Below, piece by piece: positions 19,061 through 28,799 of a stretch of 64,000 nt of DNA. Position 1 is the stretch's first letter; each line of letters starts with the position of its first letter. The stretch is taken from positions 496,001 through 560,000 of the forward strand of contig CAVZCL010000001.1 in assembly GCA_963773745.1 (NCBI GenBank), in the 5' to 3' direction. Source of the DNA: UBA5069 sp963773745 (GTDB taxonomy: Bacteria; Chloroflexota; Anaerolineae; Caldilineales; Caldilineaceae). Under the pieces are notes generated by a model that saw nothing but the letters and a program-made list of their open reading frames with translations, had not been told where the DNA came from and did no database searches. The translations under genes were made by a program, and so were the position numbers.

Positions 19061-19094
19061 GAAGCGAGGCTTCCAAAGGCGGAAGCCTCGCTTC
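19061..19094. repeat. GAAGCGAGGCTT palindrome, copy 2
   Basis: GAAGCGAGGCTTCC and GGAAGCCTCGCTTC form a perfect 14-pair inverted repeat with a six-base loop. It is the same element as at 16826-16858 and lies just 3' of the large protease gene on the minus strand. Confidence 0.75.
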
Positions 19095-19121
19095 GCGGTC
19101 AACGCTGGCGGCTGGTGTGGC

Positions 19122-22100
19122 TCAGCCTGGGTTCAGGTCAATCTGGAGTGAATCGCCCGGCTCCAGCGCCATGTCGCCGTTGAGCGAGCGGCCGTCCCAG
19201 GTGGCTGCGGTATAGGTGTACTTGCCCGGGTCCACGCACTGCCCGCCCGACTGACCCTTGTTGACGGTGAAGGTCGTATTCCAGTTGTCGCCCTGGCGCG
19301 TTAGCGTGATATTCACCTCGATGCCGACCTGGTTCTTGAAGCTGACGCAAGGCTTGCCCGAGGCCGCAGCGGAACCCTGCGCGGGTGCAGTAGCGGAACC
19401 CTGCGCCGGCGCTGCTGCACTCGCGGGCGCAGCCACCGACGCTAAATCGGCGCATGCCCCGTCGAGGCGGGTGAATTGCGCCGCCCCCGAGACCCAGCCC
19501 TGCGCGCCATCGCTGTCTTCAATCAGCAGCCACGCGCAGTTGCCATTCTGGCCCACCGCCAAATAGCTGCTGCCGGCGTCCACGTTCGAAATGATTTCGT
19601 AGTTGGTGCCCGGGCCGCTGCGCACGTTGAGCTGGTCCCCGAGGATCATCACCGAGGGTGTGGCATTGCCCACCGCAGGGGCCGCCGCGGGCGTGCTGGA
19701 TTCATCGGCCGGCGCCACACGCAGCGAACTGAGGATGGGGTCGAGGATGCTCAGATCCTCATCCGTGGGCATGACGACGTAAAGAACGACGAGCGCATCG
19801 GGCGCGGAATCGAAGGCCAGCGCAAAGGAGGCAAGATTGGAGCCGCCAGCGCCGCCGCATTCATACCAGAGATCGTACTTGCCCGAGAAGTTGTCCGCTT
19901 CATACTCGTAGCGCGAGTCGTAGGTGCAATCGTCGTCGAAGCCGATTGAATCGAGCACTTCGTCGGAATCGGCCGAACCAAAGTCGTCCCACACGGCAAT
20001 ATACGCGCCGGCCGCCTGCCAGCTGTCGTTGTATTCGGCCACATCGGGCGCAACGGTAAACTCAATGCCCACGGCCTCATCGTCAATCTCGAAGGGATTG
20101 CTTTCGGTGTCTGTCCACGAGGTGGGCGCCTGCAGCGAGATGCGGCCGGTCTCGTCGCGCACCGGCGCAAACTCGTCACTGTTGAGCGCCGGCTGCACCG
20201 CAGTCCCCAGGAAGAAGGAGTCAAGCAGCACCTCAAACGCTTCGTCATCCGCTTCCGACTCGGAAACGAAGTCGATGATGTAGGCATGGTCCTTGCTGTC
20301 GGCCAGGTAGACGCCCGTGTAGTAGATGGCGTCGCTGCCATCGCAGCGGGTGTATACATCGGTCTTGCCGCTGTACGTCACGCCGTAAATCGTGTGCGTC
20401 ACATCGTCGATGCGCTCCTCGTAGGTGCACTGATCCGAGAAGTCCACGGCATCCATGGATGCGTCCACGTCAAAGTCGGGCCCCACGTCGGTGAGCAGAA
20501 AAGCCTGCATGCCCGCTGCGTCCCAGCCGGCGCGATAGGCCTCGATATCAGGTGCGACCTCGGTAATGCGACCGAGGTATTCGCCGTCTTCGTTCTCCCA
20601 GTCGCGCGAGTTGATGTCCGTCCATTCGGCGGGCAGCACGGCGCTGAAGTACGGCTCGTTGACGAATGCATAGTCATGCTCGAGACCGTCTACATCCACA
20701 TAGTCAAAAATGTCGGACCCCACATCCACCGGCGCGCTCGTCGTGCCACCCTTGCCGATGTAGAAGGTGTCGAGGATGTGATCCAGCGCCTGGAGGTCGG
20801 CATCGGTGGTGGCATAGACTTCGATGCGCACCAAATAGTCGCCTGCCTGGGGAATGAGCGCAGCAACCACAGCCGTTGTATTGCCGCTGCCACAGCCGTT
20901 GTACTCGTCATAGCTGCCCGTGAAGGCGGCGTCGTCCGGCATGTCATAGCGCTCGACACCAGCGCACTGGTCCGCGTAATCCACACTATCCAGAATGTCT
21001 GCGGGCGTGTAATCGTCCTGCATGTCCTCGGAGTAAGAGAAGACCACGCCCGGGACGTCCCAGATCATCATAGAAGGCCTGAATATCGGGCGATGCCGTC
21101 AACTTGGTGCCGCGCACCTCGTCATCAACCTCCCAATCGTCTTCGGCAATGTCCGTCCACGTGTCGGGAACCTCGATGTGAACGATGTTGGCTTCGCCCG
21201 AAATGGGCACGTAGGTGTATTCGTCTGCGGCCGTAGTCAGTGCCGTGCCGCTTGTGCTCTCCTCCACCTGATCGGCAATGGAGTAGTTCAGTTCAAGCGT
21301 GCGGCCGTTGAACTGCCCCTCAAGCACCTCGTCGGTGTCGGGGCGGAAGACCTGGACGGAGAGCACGTCGGTGGGGTCGTGGCTTGCGAGAATGTCGCAG
21401 TAGTCGGTCATGGTGGCTCCGCCGCCCACGGCAAGCCCCTCAATCTCGAGGATGTAGTCGCCCGGCAGAATGCCCACACGATCGGCAGGCGAACCTGACT
21501 TGACCGAGTAGACATAGACAGCACTGATGCCGCCATCGGTCTCGATAGCCTCGCCGTTGATGCCAAGCGACTCAACATCGCTGCCGCCGATCAGTTCGTC
21601 AATGATGCTTTGCGCCTCGGCGGCCCGGATTGCAAAGTACTGGTTCACGGCGTCATCCGACGCATAGTTGACACCCACGACGCTGCCGTCCGTTGTCACC
21701 AGCGGACCACCCGAGTTGCCCGGATTGATGGATGCATCGTGCATGAAGACGCCGTCGAGCGAAGCCCAACTGCTCTCGCCATTGGCATTGGTCTTGGCGA
21801 TGATGCCGCGCGTCAGGGTGAATTCGGGGTCGCCGAGGGGAAAGCCGGCGGCGTAGACGTCGAGGCCAACGCGCACGGGCTTGTCGTACCACGACAAGTA
21901 GGGATAACCGTCGCCCTGCAGGTCAATCACGGCGATGTCGTAACACTCCGAGGCGCCGAGAACGCGCGCGTTGACGGGCCTGTCGCGCCCCGAGACGAAG
22001 ACCTTGAAGAGCGCGCCGCCAGTGACGACGTGGTTGTTGGTCACGGCAATGCCCGAGGGATCAATGATGAAGCCCGAGCCGAAGCCGGGTGCGCTCTGGC

Positions 22101-22305
22101 GTCCTTCATCGGGGTCCACAAAGGTGCCGACCGCTTCAATCTGTACGACGGCGGATTCGACACCGTCGAGCGCGTCCACCGGCTCGTCCTGGCGGATGGC
22201 AGGTGGCTGTGCCGCAGCGGCGGGTGTGGCCACGCCAACCAGGGGCAGCAGTGCAAGCGTGAAGATCATCAGCAGGCGCATAACTGTCGTGCATGAGCGA
22301 TACAT
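19122..22305 (-). CDS. Exported HtrA-like serine protease with PDZ, three repeated modules and an SH3b domain (frame break near 21065)
   Basis: Start ATG at 22305 follows AGGAG by six bases and gives a signal peptide (LLMIFTLALLPLVGVATPAAA). Residues about 45-235 are a trypsin-like HtrA domain with the full triad: His92 in VTNNHVV, Asp123 in CYDIAVIDL, Ser198 in NPGNSGGPL. A PDZ-like segment follows (VKSGSPADRVGILPGDYILE). Then come three similar modules of about 140 residues. Each starts (L/V)P..WTD, has a SPDI/APD(I/V) segment and a DQC or DDC cysteine, a second cysteine (YNGC, YTRC, YECGG) and a closing D.(I/F).LD(T/S)F or SSL. A bacterial SH3 domain (ILGDQLNVRSGPGTNYEII) and an Ala-rich linker precede a final beta domain with two cysteines. 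The frame changes once, inside the first module. Total about 1,060 residues. The protease assignment is firm; the role of the modules is unknown. Confidence 0.8.
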
Positions 22306-22419
22306 GGAGTTCTCCTGGTGGTGGTCGCGGGATGCCAGATGGGAGCGCGCGCAAGCGCACAAAACTCTTGCGTGCCGCACGAAGCAGACGGCATGATATG
22401 TCGTGGGGAGTATTGCAGC

Positions 22420-22428
22420 ATTCTAGCA
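22420..22428 (-). promoter_or_regulatory. Extended -10 promoter of the protease gene
   Basis: On the minus strand TGC followed by TAGAAT gives an extended -10 box; TTCGCC lies 18 bases further upstream as a weak -35. Transcription would begin about 110 bases before the ATG. Confidence 0.45.
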
Positions 22429-22710
22429 CGTTATTGGCCACGCGGCGAAGGTGGATTTTGGGGGCGATTATTGCGCAGAGTTGCGCGCATTTGGTTGCGG
22501 CGGCTTCAGCCGCCGTAGGTGGAGCTGCAGCGCGTCCTCGAGAACGGCGGCTGATGGTGTATGACAAAATAACTCTATGGTAGCGCATAACTGCACCTCA
22601 CCCCCGGCCCCTCTCCATGTTCCTTGCCACGCCATGGGGGCGTGGCGTGGGGGCGGAGAGGGGAGACCCGCGTGTCCGTTGCAGGTGACGTCTCCCAACG
22701 TGACGCCGTT

Positions 22711-22843
22711 GTAGGTCACGTCTCCTGACGTGACGCAGCCCGCAGGGCTGAACGTGAGTGTTATGAACGAGCTTCGTGTTTGTGACGCAACCGGCAACTG
22801 CTTCAGCCCTGCGGGCTGCGTCACGTCAGGAGACGTGACCTAC
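22711..22843. repeat. 42-base-arm perfect inverted repeat (GTAGGTCACGTCTCC family)
   Basis: The left arm begins GTAGGTCACGTCTCCTGACG and ends GCAGGGCTGAA; the right arm is its exact reverse complement, with about 49 unrelated bases between. The same arm sequence recurs at 45734-45863. It lies just 3' of thiQ. Confidence 0.85.
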
Positions 22844-22863
22844 GATCGCGTCAGCCTTGCTCA

Positions 22864-23959
22864 TCAGGCCGGCAGCAGCATGCACTCTGCAGGATCGAGA
22901 GCGAAGGTCAGCGCTGTTCCCTCGGCAAGGGGGGTGGACAAGCGGCGCTTCAAAGACAAGCGGCTCCTGCGTGGCGCGGCCGGGAAGGGCAATCTCCACG
23001 CGCTGGTGACCACCGCGGAAGGCCACTTTGGCCACAGTGCCCGTTAGCAGCGGCGCGCCGGTTGCAACGGTCTGCGCCGCCTCGTCGCCGAGCACCAGCG
23101 CTGTGGGCCGCACCAGCAGGACATGCGGCTGTGTGGAGAGAGACGCACTCGCTGCCAACGCCGTGGGCAACGAACCCACTTCGGTTTCCACACATACAGC
23201 GCCATCAACGGCTTTCACGCCCTGCACCGGCAGCAGGTTGGCATAGCCCAGGAAGCGGGCCACAAAGGCGTTGGCGGGCGCAAGGTAAATTTCCTGGGGC
23301 GCGCCCTGCTGCACAATGCGCCCATCATTCATGAGCACCACACGATCGGCAACAGCCAGCGCCTCCTGCTGGTCGTGCGTCACGTAGAGCGACGTCAGCC
23401 CCAACCGCTTGAGCAGTGTGCGCAGTTCATCCATGAGCGACTCGCGCAGGGCGCGGTCGAGGCTGCCCAGGGGTTCGTCGAGCATGAGCAATGCCGGGCT
23501 GGGGGCAAGGCTGCGCGCGAGCGCCACGCGCTGCCGTTCGCCGCCGCTCAGATCAAAAATGGAGCGCGCGCCATAGCCGCGCAGGTTCACGAGCGCAAGC
23601 ATCTCATCGACGCGCTGCGCGATTGCGGCCGCGTCCCAGCGCGCCATGCGCAGGCCAAAGGCCACATTCTGCCCTACGCTCTTGTCGGGAAAGAGGGCGA
23701 ATTCCTGAAACATGAGCCCGAAGCCGCGCTGATAAACGGGCACATCGGCGAGATTCCTGCCAGCAAAGCGAATGCGCCCGCTGTCGGGTTGCTCCAGCCC
23801 GGCGACTATGCGCAACAGCGTCGTCTTGCCGCAGCCGCTCGGGCCCAGCAGGCAGACGATCTCGCCGCGCGCCACAGCCAGGCTCACGCCGCGCAGCGCA
23901 ATCACATCGGCTGCGTACGCCTTGTGGACATCGTCAATCACCAGCAGCGCATCATTCAT
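22864..23959 (-). CDS. thiQ: Thiamine ABC transporter ATPase (frame break near 22932)
   Basis: The cytoplasmic ATPase that powers uptake of thiamine or a thiamine compound. Motifs in order: Walker A GPSGCGKTT, Q-loop MFQEFALFP, signature LSGGERQRVALARSL, Walker B LLMLDEPLGSLD and the switch His in YVTHDQQEA, then a C-terminal TOBE-like region. The open frame continues to 22826, but its last 40 residues are nonsense. One frame over, after a GGGGGG run near 22931, the sequence reads STPLAEGTALTFALDPAECM and ends at 22864, a sensible TOBE end; I use that end. Gene order thiB-thiP-thiQ and the riboswitch support thiamine as substrate, although the ATPase alone resembles iron(III) and spermidine types. 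Confidence 0.85.
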
Positions 23960-23980
23960 GAATCACCCGCTAAAAGCTTA

Positions 23981-24101
23981 ACCCGACGCAGAGGCGCGAA
24001 GGCGCAAAGGATCGCAAAGAAAAGCAAAAGCAAGAAGGTGCTTTTCTTATTCCTGCGCTTTTCTTTGCGTTCCTTTGCGCCTTTGCGCCTCTGCGTCGGG
24101 G
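23981..24101. repeat. GACGCAGAGGCG...CGCCTCTGCGTC imperfect palindrome
   Basis: ACCCGACGCAGAGGCG at one end faces CGCCTCTGCGTCGGGG at the other. The interior is built of GCAAAGGATCGCAAAGAAAA and its complement. It fills the 160-base gap between thiP and thiQ. Confidence 0.75.
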
Positions 24102-24119
24102 TTTGCTGTTCTATTCATA

Positions 24120-25777
24120 CTAGAACTCCTCGCCCGGCAGGCGGAAGCGCTCGATCAGCAGCAGCGCCGCCATGCAGACCGCCATGAGAATCGTACTCAT
24201 TGCCAGCGCCTGGCCGTAGTTCAACAGGCCGGGCTGCCCCAGCGCACGGTAGATGACCATGGGCATTGTGGGCCGGTCGGGGCGGTTGATGAGCAGTGTC
24301 GCACCAAACTCGCCCAGGCTAATGGTAAACGCAAAGGCGGCGCTCACCAGCAGCGCCCGCCGCAGAATGGGCATGTCCACCTCCCACCAACTGCGCAGCG
24401 AGCTTGCGCCCAGCACGGACGCCGCCTCGCGCAGGCGCGGGTCCAGCGAGCGCAGCGCAGGCAGAAAGGTACGCAGAACAAAGGGGGTGGCAATCATTGT
24501 ATGCGCCACGGGCACAAGCCAGAGCGACGTGCGCCATGCGCCCATGGCCACAATGTAGCCCAGGCCAAGCGTGACGGCCGATGTGCCCAGCGGCAACAGG
24601 AAGAGAGGATCGAGCACCGCGGTAAAGAGCGTGCGCGGGCGCGCCAGCGCGTAGGCCCCGCTTACGCCCAGCAGCAGGCTCAGCACCGTGGCCGCCGTGG
24701 CGTAGATGAGCGAGTTGCTGATTGCGGTGATGGGCGGCGCAAAGAAGGCGCTCTGGCGGCGGTTGACGGCCAGTTCACGGTAATAGTCGAGCGTGAAGTG
24801 GCCGCCCAGCGTAAAGCTGCGCCACGCCAGCGCCAGCAGTGGCGCCACCAGCAGCAGCACCATCACTGCCAGCAGCCCTCCCACAAAGAGTTTGTGCAGC
24901 GCGCTGCCGGCCACGCGGGCGCACTGGCGGCCGGGCGCATCTCCAGGGGCAGCGACGCACGCGCCTGCACGCGAGTGTAGATGGCCATGACTGCGAAGGT
25001 GATCACCATTTGCACCAGGCTCAGGAAGGCCGCCACTGGCAGGTTGAAGAGGTTGACCGCCTGGCGGTAGATCTCCACCTCCAGGGTGGCAAAGCGCAGC
25101 CCACCCAGAATCAGGATGACGCCGAAGCTGGTGAAGCAGAAGAGGAAGACGAGCATCCCCGCCGCCGTAATGCTGGGCAGCAGCAGGGGCAGCGTCACGG
25201 TGCGAAAGAGGCGCAGCCCATGCGCGCCCAGCACCTGCCCCGCCTCGCCCAGCGCTGGGTTGAGCGCCTCCCAGAGGCCCCCCACCGTGCGCACGACCAC
25301 GCTGATGTTGTAGAACGCGTGCGCCAGCAGGATGATCCAGATCGTGTTCATGAGCTGGATTGGCGGATCACCCAGCCCCAGCCCGCCGCGCAGCCAGTTG
25401 TTGATGAGCCCGGTGGGGCCGATCAACGTGGTGAAGGCCGCGCCCACCACCACTGTGGGCATGACGAACGGAATGGTCGTGAGCGCGCGCAGGATGCTCT
25501 TGCCGGGGAAGCTGTAGCGCGCAAAGATGGCGGCGAGGGGCAGCCCCAGCGCCATGGTGAGCGCGGTGGAGGCCGCAGCCTGCCAGGTGGTGAACCAAAG
25601 GATGCGCCAGAAGGTCGCCGAGCGCGCTGCGTCCAGCACCGGCCCCAGCGCAGGCACGCCCTCGGGCCAGAGGCTCAGCCGCAGGATGGCGACCAGCGGG
25701 TACACGAAGAAGACCGCCAGGAAGAGCAGCGGGAAGAGCAGTGCTGTGGCGCGAATGAACCTTGCCGATGCGTTCAT
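24120..25777 (-). CDS. thiP: Thiamine ABC transporter permease (frame break near 24915)
   Basis: An inner-membrane permease with two fused MetI-type domains. The first half (25777 to about 24920) begins with a membrane segment LLFPLLFLAVFFVYPLVAIL. It has several helices and the ATPase-contact loop EAGQVLGAHGLRLFRTVTLP. The second half (to 24120) has its own helices, beginning KLFVGGLLAVMVLLLVAPLL, and the matching loop REAASVLGASSLRSWWEVDM. Known ThiP proteins are single chains of about 540 residues with this layout. Here the halves lie in frames that overlap and differ by one base, giving about 552 codons if joined. I read this as one gene with an indel; two overlapping genes remain possible. 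It lies between thiB and thiQ. Confidence 0.82.
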
Positions 25778-25780
25778 GGG

Positions 25781-26896
25781 TTAGCGCAGCATGATCTCCG
25801 TCCACGCTGCAATCCACGCCTCACGATTGGCCTCAATCGTCGCCGTATCGAGCGCGACCGCGTTTTCGGGCGGCGACGCAAAGTCGGCGAAGGAGGCCGG
25901 CAGCGTCGCGTTTTTGTTCAGGGGGTAGACAAACATCTGCAGCGGAATGTCATTTTGGAACTGGGTGTCGAGCATGAAATCCACCCAGCGCTCGGCCAGC
26001 TGCTGCTGCTGCGTCCCCTTGAGGATGCCCACGAATTCAATCTGACGGAAGACGCCACCGTCGACGTTCACATTTACGCTGGCAGGCTCGGTGCGGCCAT
26101 CCGTGGCAAAGAGCATGTCGGCCGGCGGGCTGGTTGTGTAGCTGACGACAAGCGGCCGCCCACCGGTTCCGCCCGATCCAACAGTGAAATGCTCGTAGTA
26201 GGCCTGGCTCCAGCCATCCACCACCAGCGCGCCGTTGGCCTGCAGGGCAGCCCAGTAGCCCTGCCAGCCGCCGCCGTCGCCATCACCGCCGTCAACGCCT
26301 TCGCCAAAGTGGGCAATGGTGGCCAGCAGGAACGCGAGCCCGGGCGAAGAGGTGGCCGGATTCTGCACCACGAGCAGATCCTTGTAGGCGGGGTCGGCCA
26401 GGTCCTCCAGGCGCTCCGGCAGCGGCAGGTTGCGTTCAGCGAACCAGCCACGGTCGGCGTTGAGCGTCACGAAGCCCATGTCCACAGGCAGCAGGCGGTT
26501 TTCGTCGTCAAGCTGCACATCCGCCGGCAGTTGCGCCAGCAGCGGCGACGCATAGGGCACGAAGACGTCGGCCGCCAGCGCGCGCGAGAGGAAGGTGTTG
26601 TCAACACCGAAGAAGACATCGGCCAGCGGCGCGTCCTTGCTCAGGATAATCTTGTTAAGCGCCGCGCCGGCATCACCCAGCGCCAGGAATTGGAGAGAGG
26701 CGTTGTTGGCTTGCTCAAAGGCCGCGATGACATCTTCGCTCACCGCAAAGGAGTCGTGCGTGGCGACGACAAGCGTCGTGGGCTCAGCCGCAACCGGGCC
26801 GGTGGCTGCGGGCGCAGTGCAGGCGGCCAGGAATACCAGGGCGAAAGCAACCACCAGCGCCGACGTCCAATCACCAGTCAGTCTTATCTGTTTCAT
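25781..26896 (-). CDS. thiB: Thiamine-binding lipoprotein of the ABC transporter
   Basis: The solute-binding component, exported and lipid-anchored: the N-terminal hydrophobic segment ends VFLAACTAP, a lipobox with the acylated Cys. The mature part begins TTLVVATHDSFAVSEDVIAA, which matches the start of thiamine/iron-type binding proteins, followed by ADVFFGVDNTFLSRAL and SPGLAFLLATIAHFGEG. About 370 residues, a normal length. Start ATG at 26896 has AGGAG seven bases upstream. The TPP riboswitch directly upstream makes thiamine, or a precursor, the most likely ligand. It ends four bases before thiP. Confidence 0.9.
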   Translation of the reverse strand: MKQIRLTGDWTSALVVAFALVFLAACTAPAATGPVAAEPTTLVVATHDSFAVSEDVIAAFEQANNASLQFLALGDAGAALNKIILSKDAPLADVFFGVDNTFLSRALAADVFVPYASPLLAQLPADVQLDDENRLLPVDMGFVTLNADRGWFAERNLPLPERLEDLADPAYKDLLVVQNPATSSPGLAFLLATIAHFGEGVDGGDGDGGGWQGYWAALQANGALVVDGWSQAYYEHFTVGSGGTGGRPLVVSYTTSPPADMLFATDGRTEPASVNVNVDGGVFRQIEFVGILKGTQQQQLAERWVDFMLDTQFQNDIPLQMFVYPLNKNATLPASFADFASPPENAVALDTATIEANREAWIAAWTEIMLR

Positions 26897-26944
26897 CACT
26901 GCTCTCCTCTGGATATGAGCTTGTCAGGCTGCTCCGGATTCGTC

Positions 26945-26981
26945 AAAAAAGCACGCCTGGATCCGTTGGATCCAGGCGTGC
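26945..26981 (-). terminator. Terminator of the TPP riboswitch
   Basis: On the minus strand GCACGCCTGGATCC and GGATCCAGGCGTGC form a 14-pair stem with a short loop, followed by six T. It lies between the aptamer and thiB, as in transcription-terminating riboswitches. Confidence 0.9.
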
Positions 26982-27002
26982 AGGGTGGCAAGTTGCGCCT
27001 CT

Positions 27003-27100
27003 TCTCCCTCCGCCGGCATTACCCGGATCAGGTCAGCGGGTCGGTGGCGCAGACGAAGTCATGCCACCCTCTCAGCCTGGATTTCCCAAGCTCCCCGTGT
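27003..27100 (-). ncRNA. TPP (THI-box) riboswitch
   Basis: Read on the minus strand, the conserved aptamer landmarks appear in order: ACACGGGGAGC at the 5' side, GGCTGAGAGGGTGGC, an extended P3-like hairpin, then ACCCGCTGACCTGATCCGGG, TAATGCCGGCGGAGGGAG. CTGAGA and CTGATCCGGGTAATGCCGGCG are the hallmark THI-box segments. Binding of thiamine diphosphate should favour the terminator at 26945-26981 and shut off thiBPQ when thiamine is plentiful. This placement identifies the transporter's substrate better than protein similarity does. Confidence 0.95.
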
Positions 27101-27115
27101 ATTGTCAGTGGAACC

Positions 27116-27124
27116 ATTGTACCA
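27116..27124 (-). promoter_or_regulatory. Extended -10 promoter of the thi operon
   Basis: On the minus strand TGG followed by TACAAT lies about 15 bases upstream of the riboswitch, so transcription would start at the aptamer's first bases. The -35 (TAGTTA, 17-base spacer) is weak. Confidence 0.5.
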
Positions 27125-27262
27125 CGGTTGTGACGTTATAACTAACAGCAATCGATACCCCCACGCATGCTCCACGCAACGAAACAGTGAACGAAACCAA
27201 AGCCGTGAAGATGCCAAGCGCACGCAATGGAGCATGCCGTACAGGGACATGCTGCGCGAACG

Positions 27263-27291
27263 TTGCGAGGCGTGCAGGAACGCGCTACACT
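27263..27291 (+). promoter_or_regulatory. Promoter of the patatin gene
   Basis: TTGCGA and TACACT are separated by exactly 17 bases, about 110 bases upstream of the ATG at 27402. Confidence 0.45.
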
Positions 27292-27401
27292 GATCGGCGC
27301 GGTGGAACAGGCATCGATCGCTGCGCGCCGGGCAGAGTGTCTGCCGATAGCGGCATTGCGGCGGGCCCACATGGGCGCGCCGGTGTAAGGAGTTGGGAAT
27401 T

Positions 27402-28358
27402 ATGCGGGCGTTTGTATTAAGTGGTGGGGGGAATCTTGGCTCGTTGCAGGTGGGCGCTTTGCGCGCCCTCTTCGAGCGCGATATCGTCCCCGACATGATT
27501 GTTGGCTGTTCGGCGGGTTCGCTCAACGGCGCGCAGATTGCGCGCAATCCAAACATGCTGGGCGTGGACAACCTGGATGCAAGCTGGCGCAGCGCGCGGC
27601 GGGTGGACATTTACCCCGGCTCACGCGCGGTGGCCGCCGTACGCTTCCTGACCGGCAAGGACAGCCTCTTCAGCAATCGCAGCATGTACGCGTGGTTGCA
27701 GGGTCAGGGCGTTACGCCTGCCAGCACCTTCGGCAATCTGGGTTCCGTGCCCTTCTACGTTACGGCGACCGATCTGCGCACGGGGGGCCTCTATGTCTTT
27801 GGCGATGACCCCAACGAGCGCGTGCTCGATGCTCTGATGGCCAGCACCGCGCTGCCGCCCTTCCACCCCCCGTGGGAGGTGAATGGCGAGCGCTTCGTGG
27901 ACGGCGGCACGGTGACCTCGCTGCCGATTCGCACGGCGCTGGAACGGGGCGCAACCGAAGTCTATGCGTTACATATTGTGGATTCGGCCAAGGAGAACCA
28001 GGAGCCTGGTCTTATCCGCGGCGTGGTGCGTGTGATGACGCGCAGTGTGGACACAATGCTGCGCCTTCAGCCACAGTATGACCTGCACATGGCCGAGACG
28101 GCCAACATTACGCTGCATTACATCAAGTTGGCGGTGCCGCACGCCGTGCCCGTGGCCGACTTTTCCATGGCGGATGAGTTGATTCCCCACGGGTACAGGC
28201 TGACGCGCGAATACCTCGACGCGAACGTCGCTCCCTCGCCGGCGGACGCGCCCGAAGACGAGGCGACGCACGCACCGTCGGCCATGCGGCGCGTGTCAAG
28301 CACGGTGGCCTCGTGGTTCACGCCCCGCAGCGCCTACGCCCACGTTGAGCAGAAGTAG
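27402..28358 (+). CDS. Patatin-like phospholipase
   Basis: A 318-residue acyl hydrolase of the bacterial patatin family. Catalytic features are all present: oxyanion-hole GGGNLG at residues 9-14 in VLSGGGNLGSLQVGALRAL, the nucleophile motif GCSAGS, and the Asp of the dyad in VDGGTVTSLP. The N-terminus starts at the conserved strand and has no signal peptide, so it is probably cytoplasmic or membrane-associated. ATG at 27402 follows AAGGAG by nine bases. The C-terminal 60 residues are Pro/Ala-rich. Single gene with its own promoter and a shared terminator-like palindrome behind it; the lipid substrate is unknown. Confidence 0.9.
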   Translation: MRAFVLSGGGNLGSLQVGALRALFERDIVPDMIVGCSAGSLNGAQIARNPNMLGVDNLDASWRSARRVDIYPGSRAVAAVRFLTGKDSLFSNRSMYAWLQGQGVTPASTFGNLGSVPFYVTATDLRTGGLYVFGDDPNERVLDALMASTALPPFHPPWEVNGERFVDGGTVTSLPIRTALERGATEVYALHIVDSAKENQEPGLIRGVVRVMTRSVDTMLRLQPQYDLHMAETANITLHYIKLAVPHAVPVADFSMADELIPHGYRLTREYLDANVAPSPADAPEDEATHAPSAMRRVSSTVASWFTPRSAYAHVEQK

Positions 28359-28368
28359 AAGCCATCGC

Positions 28369-28453
28369 AGTACACAGATGTACACAGAAAAAGACAGATA
28401 ACAACGGATTGAATCCGCTGTTATCTGTCTTTTTCTGTGTACATCTGTGTACT
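28369..28453. repeat. 42-base-arm palindrome between convergent genes
   Basis: Arms starting AGTACACAGATGTACACAG and ending GGATT pair with one mismatch and a one-base loop. AGAAAAAGAC on one strand gives a T-rich run on the other, so it probably terminates transcription from both sides. Confidence 0.85.
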
Positions 28454-28460
28454 GGTTTTG

Positions 28461-28769
28461 TCAGGCCTTCTGTTCTGCGGCGCAGGATGGGCAGTGGAGG
28501 GGGTCGGTCAACTCCTCCATGTGGCGCGTGCAGACAGCGAAGGAGATCTCCACACGCTCGCGCAGGAAGCGACGGGTCACCGTGCCCTCCAGTTCGAGGT
28601 CGCGACAGTTGCTGGCAATCAGCACTTCGGGCACCGGGCAACTGTCACAATGCTTGCGTTTCCAGGCGATCGGGTTGTCGGGGTTGGCCTCCAGCAGGCG
28701 ACACGCTTCCACATTCTTGCCGCGGAAGTAGTCGCCGTAGAAGTACCGGCAATTTACGGGTTTATTCAC
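28461..28769 (-). CDS. Small cysteine-rich protein of unknown function
   Basis: A 102-residue soluble protein, start GTG at 28769. It opens NKPVNCRYFYGDYFRGKN and contains cysteines at 7, 23, 41, 44 and 55, followed by a C-terminal cluster including LHCPSCAAE. The two CxxC pairs suggest a metal-binding (zinc or iron-sulfur) protein. I recognise no named family. It follows the 28800-30059 gene after 30 bases on the same strand and is probably co-transcribed. No signal peptide. Confidence 0.6.
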   Translation of the reverse strand: MNKPVNCRYFYGDYFRGKNVEACRLLEANPDNPIAWKRKHCDSCPVPEVLIASNCRDLELEGTVTRRFLRERVEISFAVCTRHMEELTDPLHCPSCAAEQKA

Positions 28770-28799
28770 ACGCTCGACATCAATCCATGGGCCGGCCGG

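Larger units (their letters stand above)
22306..22863. other. Repeat-rich intergenic region upstream of the protease
   Basis: About 560 bases without a gene. It holds the protease promoter, a GGCGGCTTCAGCCGCC-type palindromic unit (about 22494-22556), a CCTCACCCCCGGCCCCTCTCC unit (about 22598-22668) and a 42-base-arm inverted repeat. Open frames that run through it translate repeat DNA. Confidence 0.7.

Noticed and set aside
22468..22824. A 118-codon frame with SPAGCVTSGDVTY
   Set aside because: It is a translation of the GTAGGTCACGTCTCC repeat.
24863..25777. Two separate permease genes in the thi operon
   Set aside because: ThiP is normally one chain and the frames differ by one base across a continuous alignment, so a single broken gene is more likely.
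24839..27133. A 764-codon open frame on the plus strand
   Set aside because: It is antisense to the thiP and thiB genes, is rich in Arg/Gln/His, lacks any family match and reflects high-GC shadow coding.
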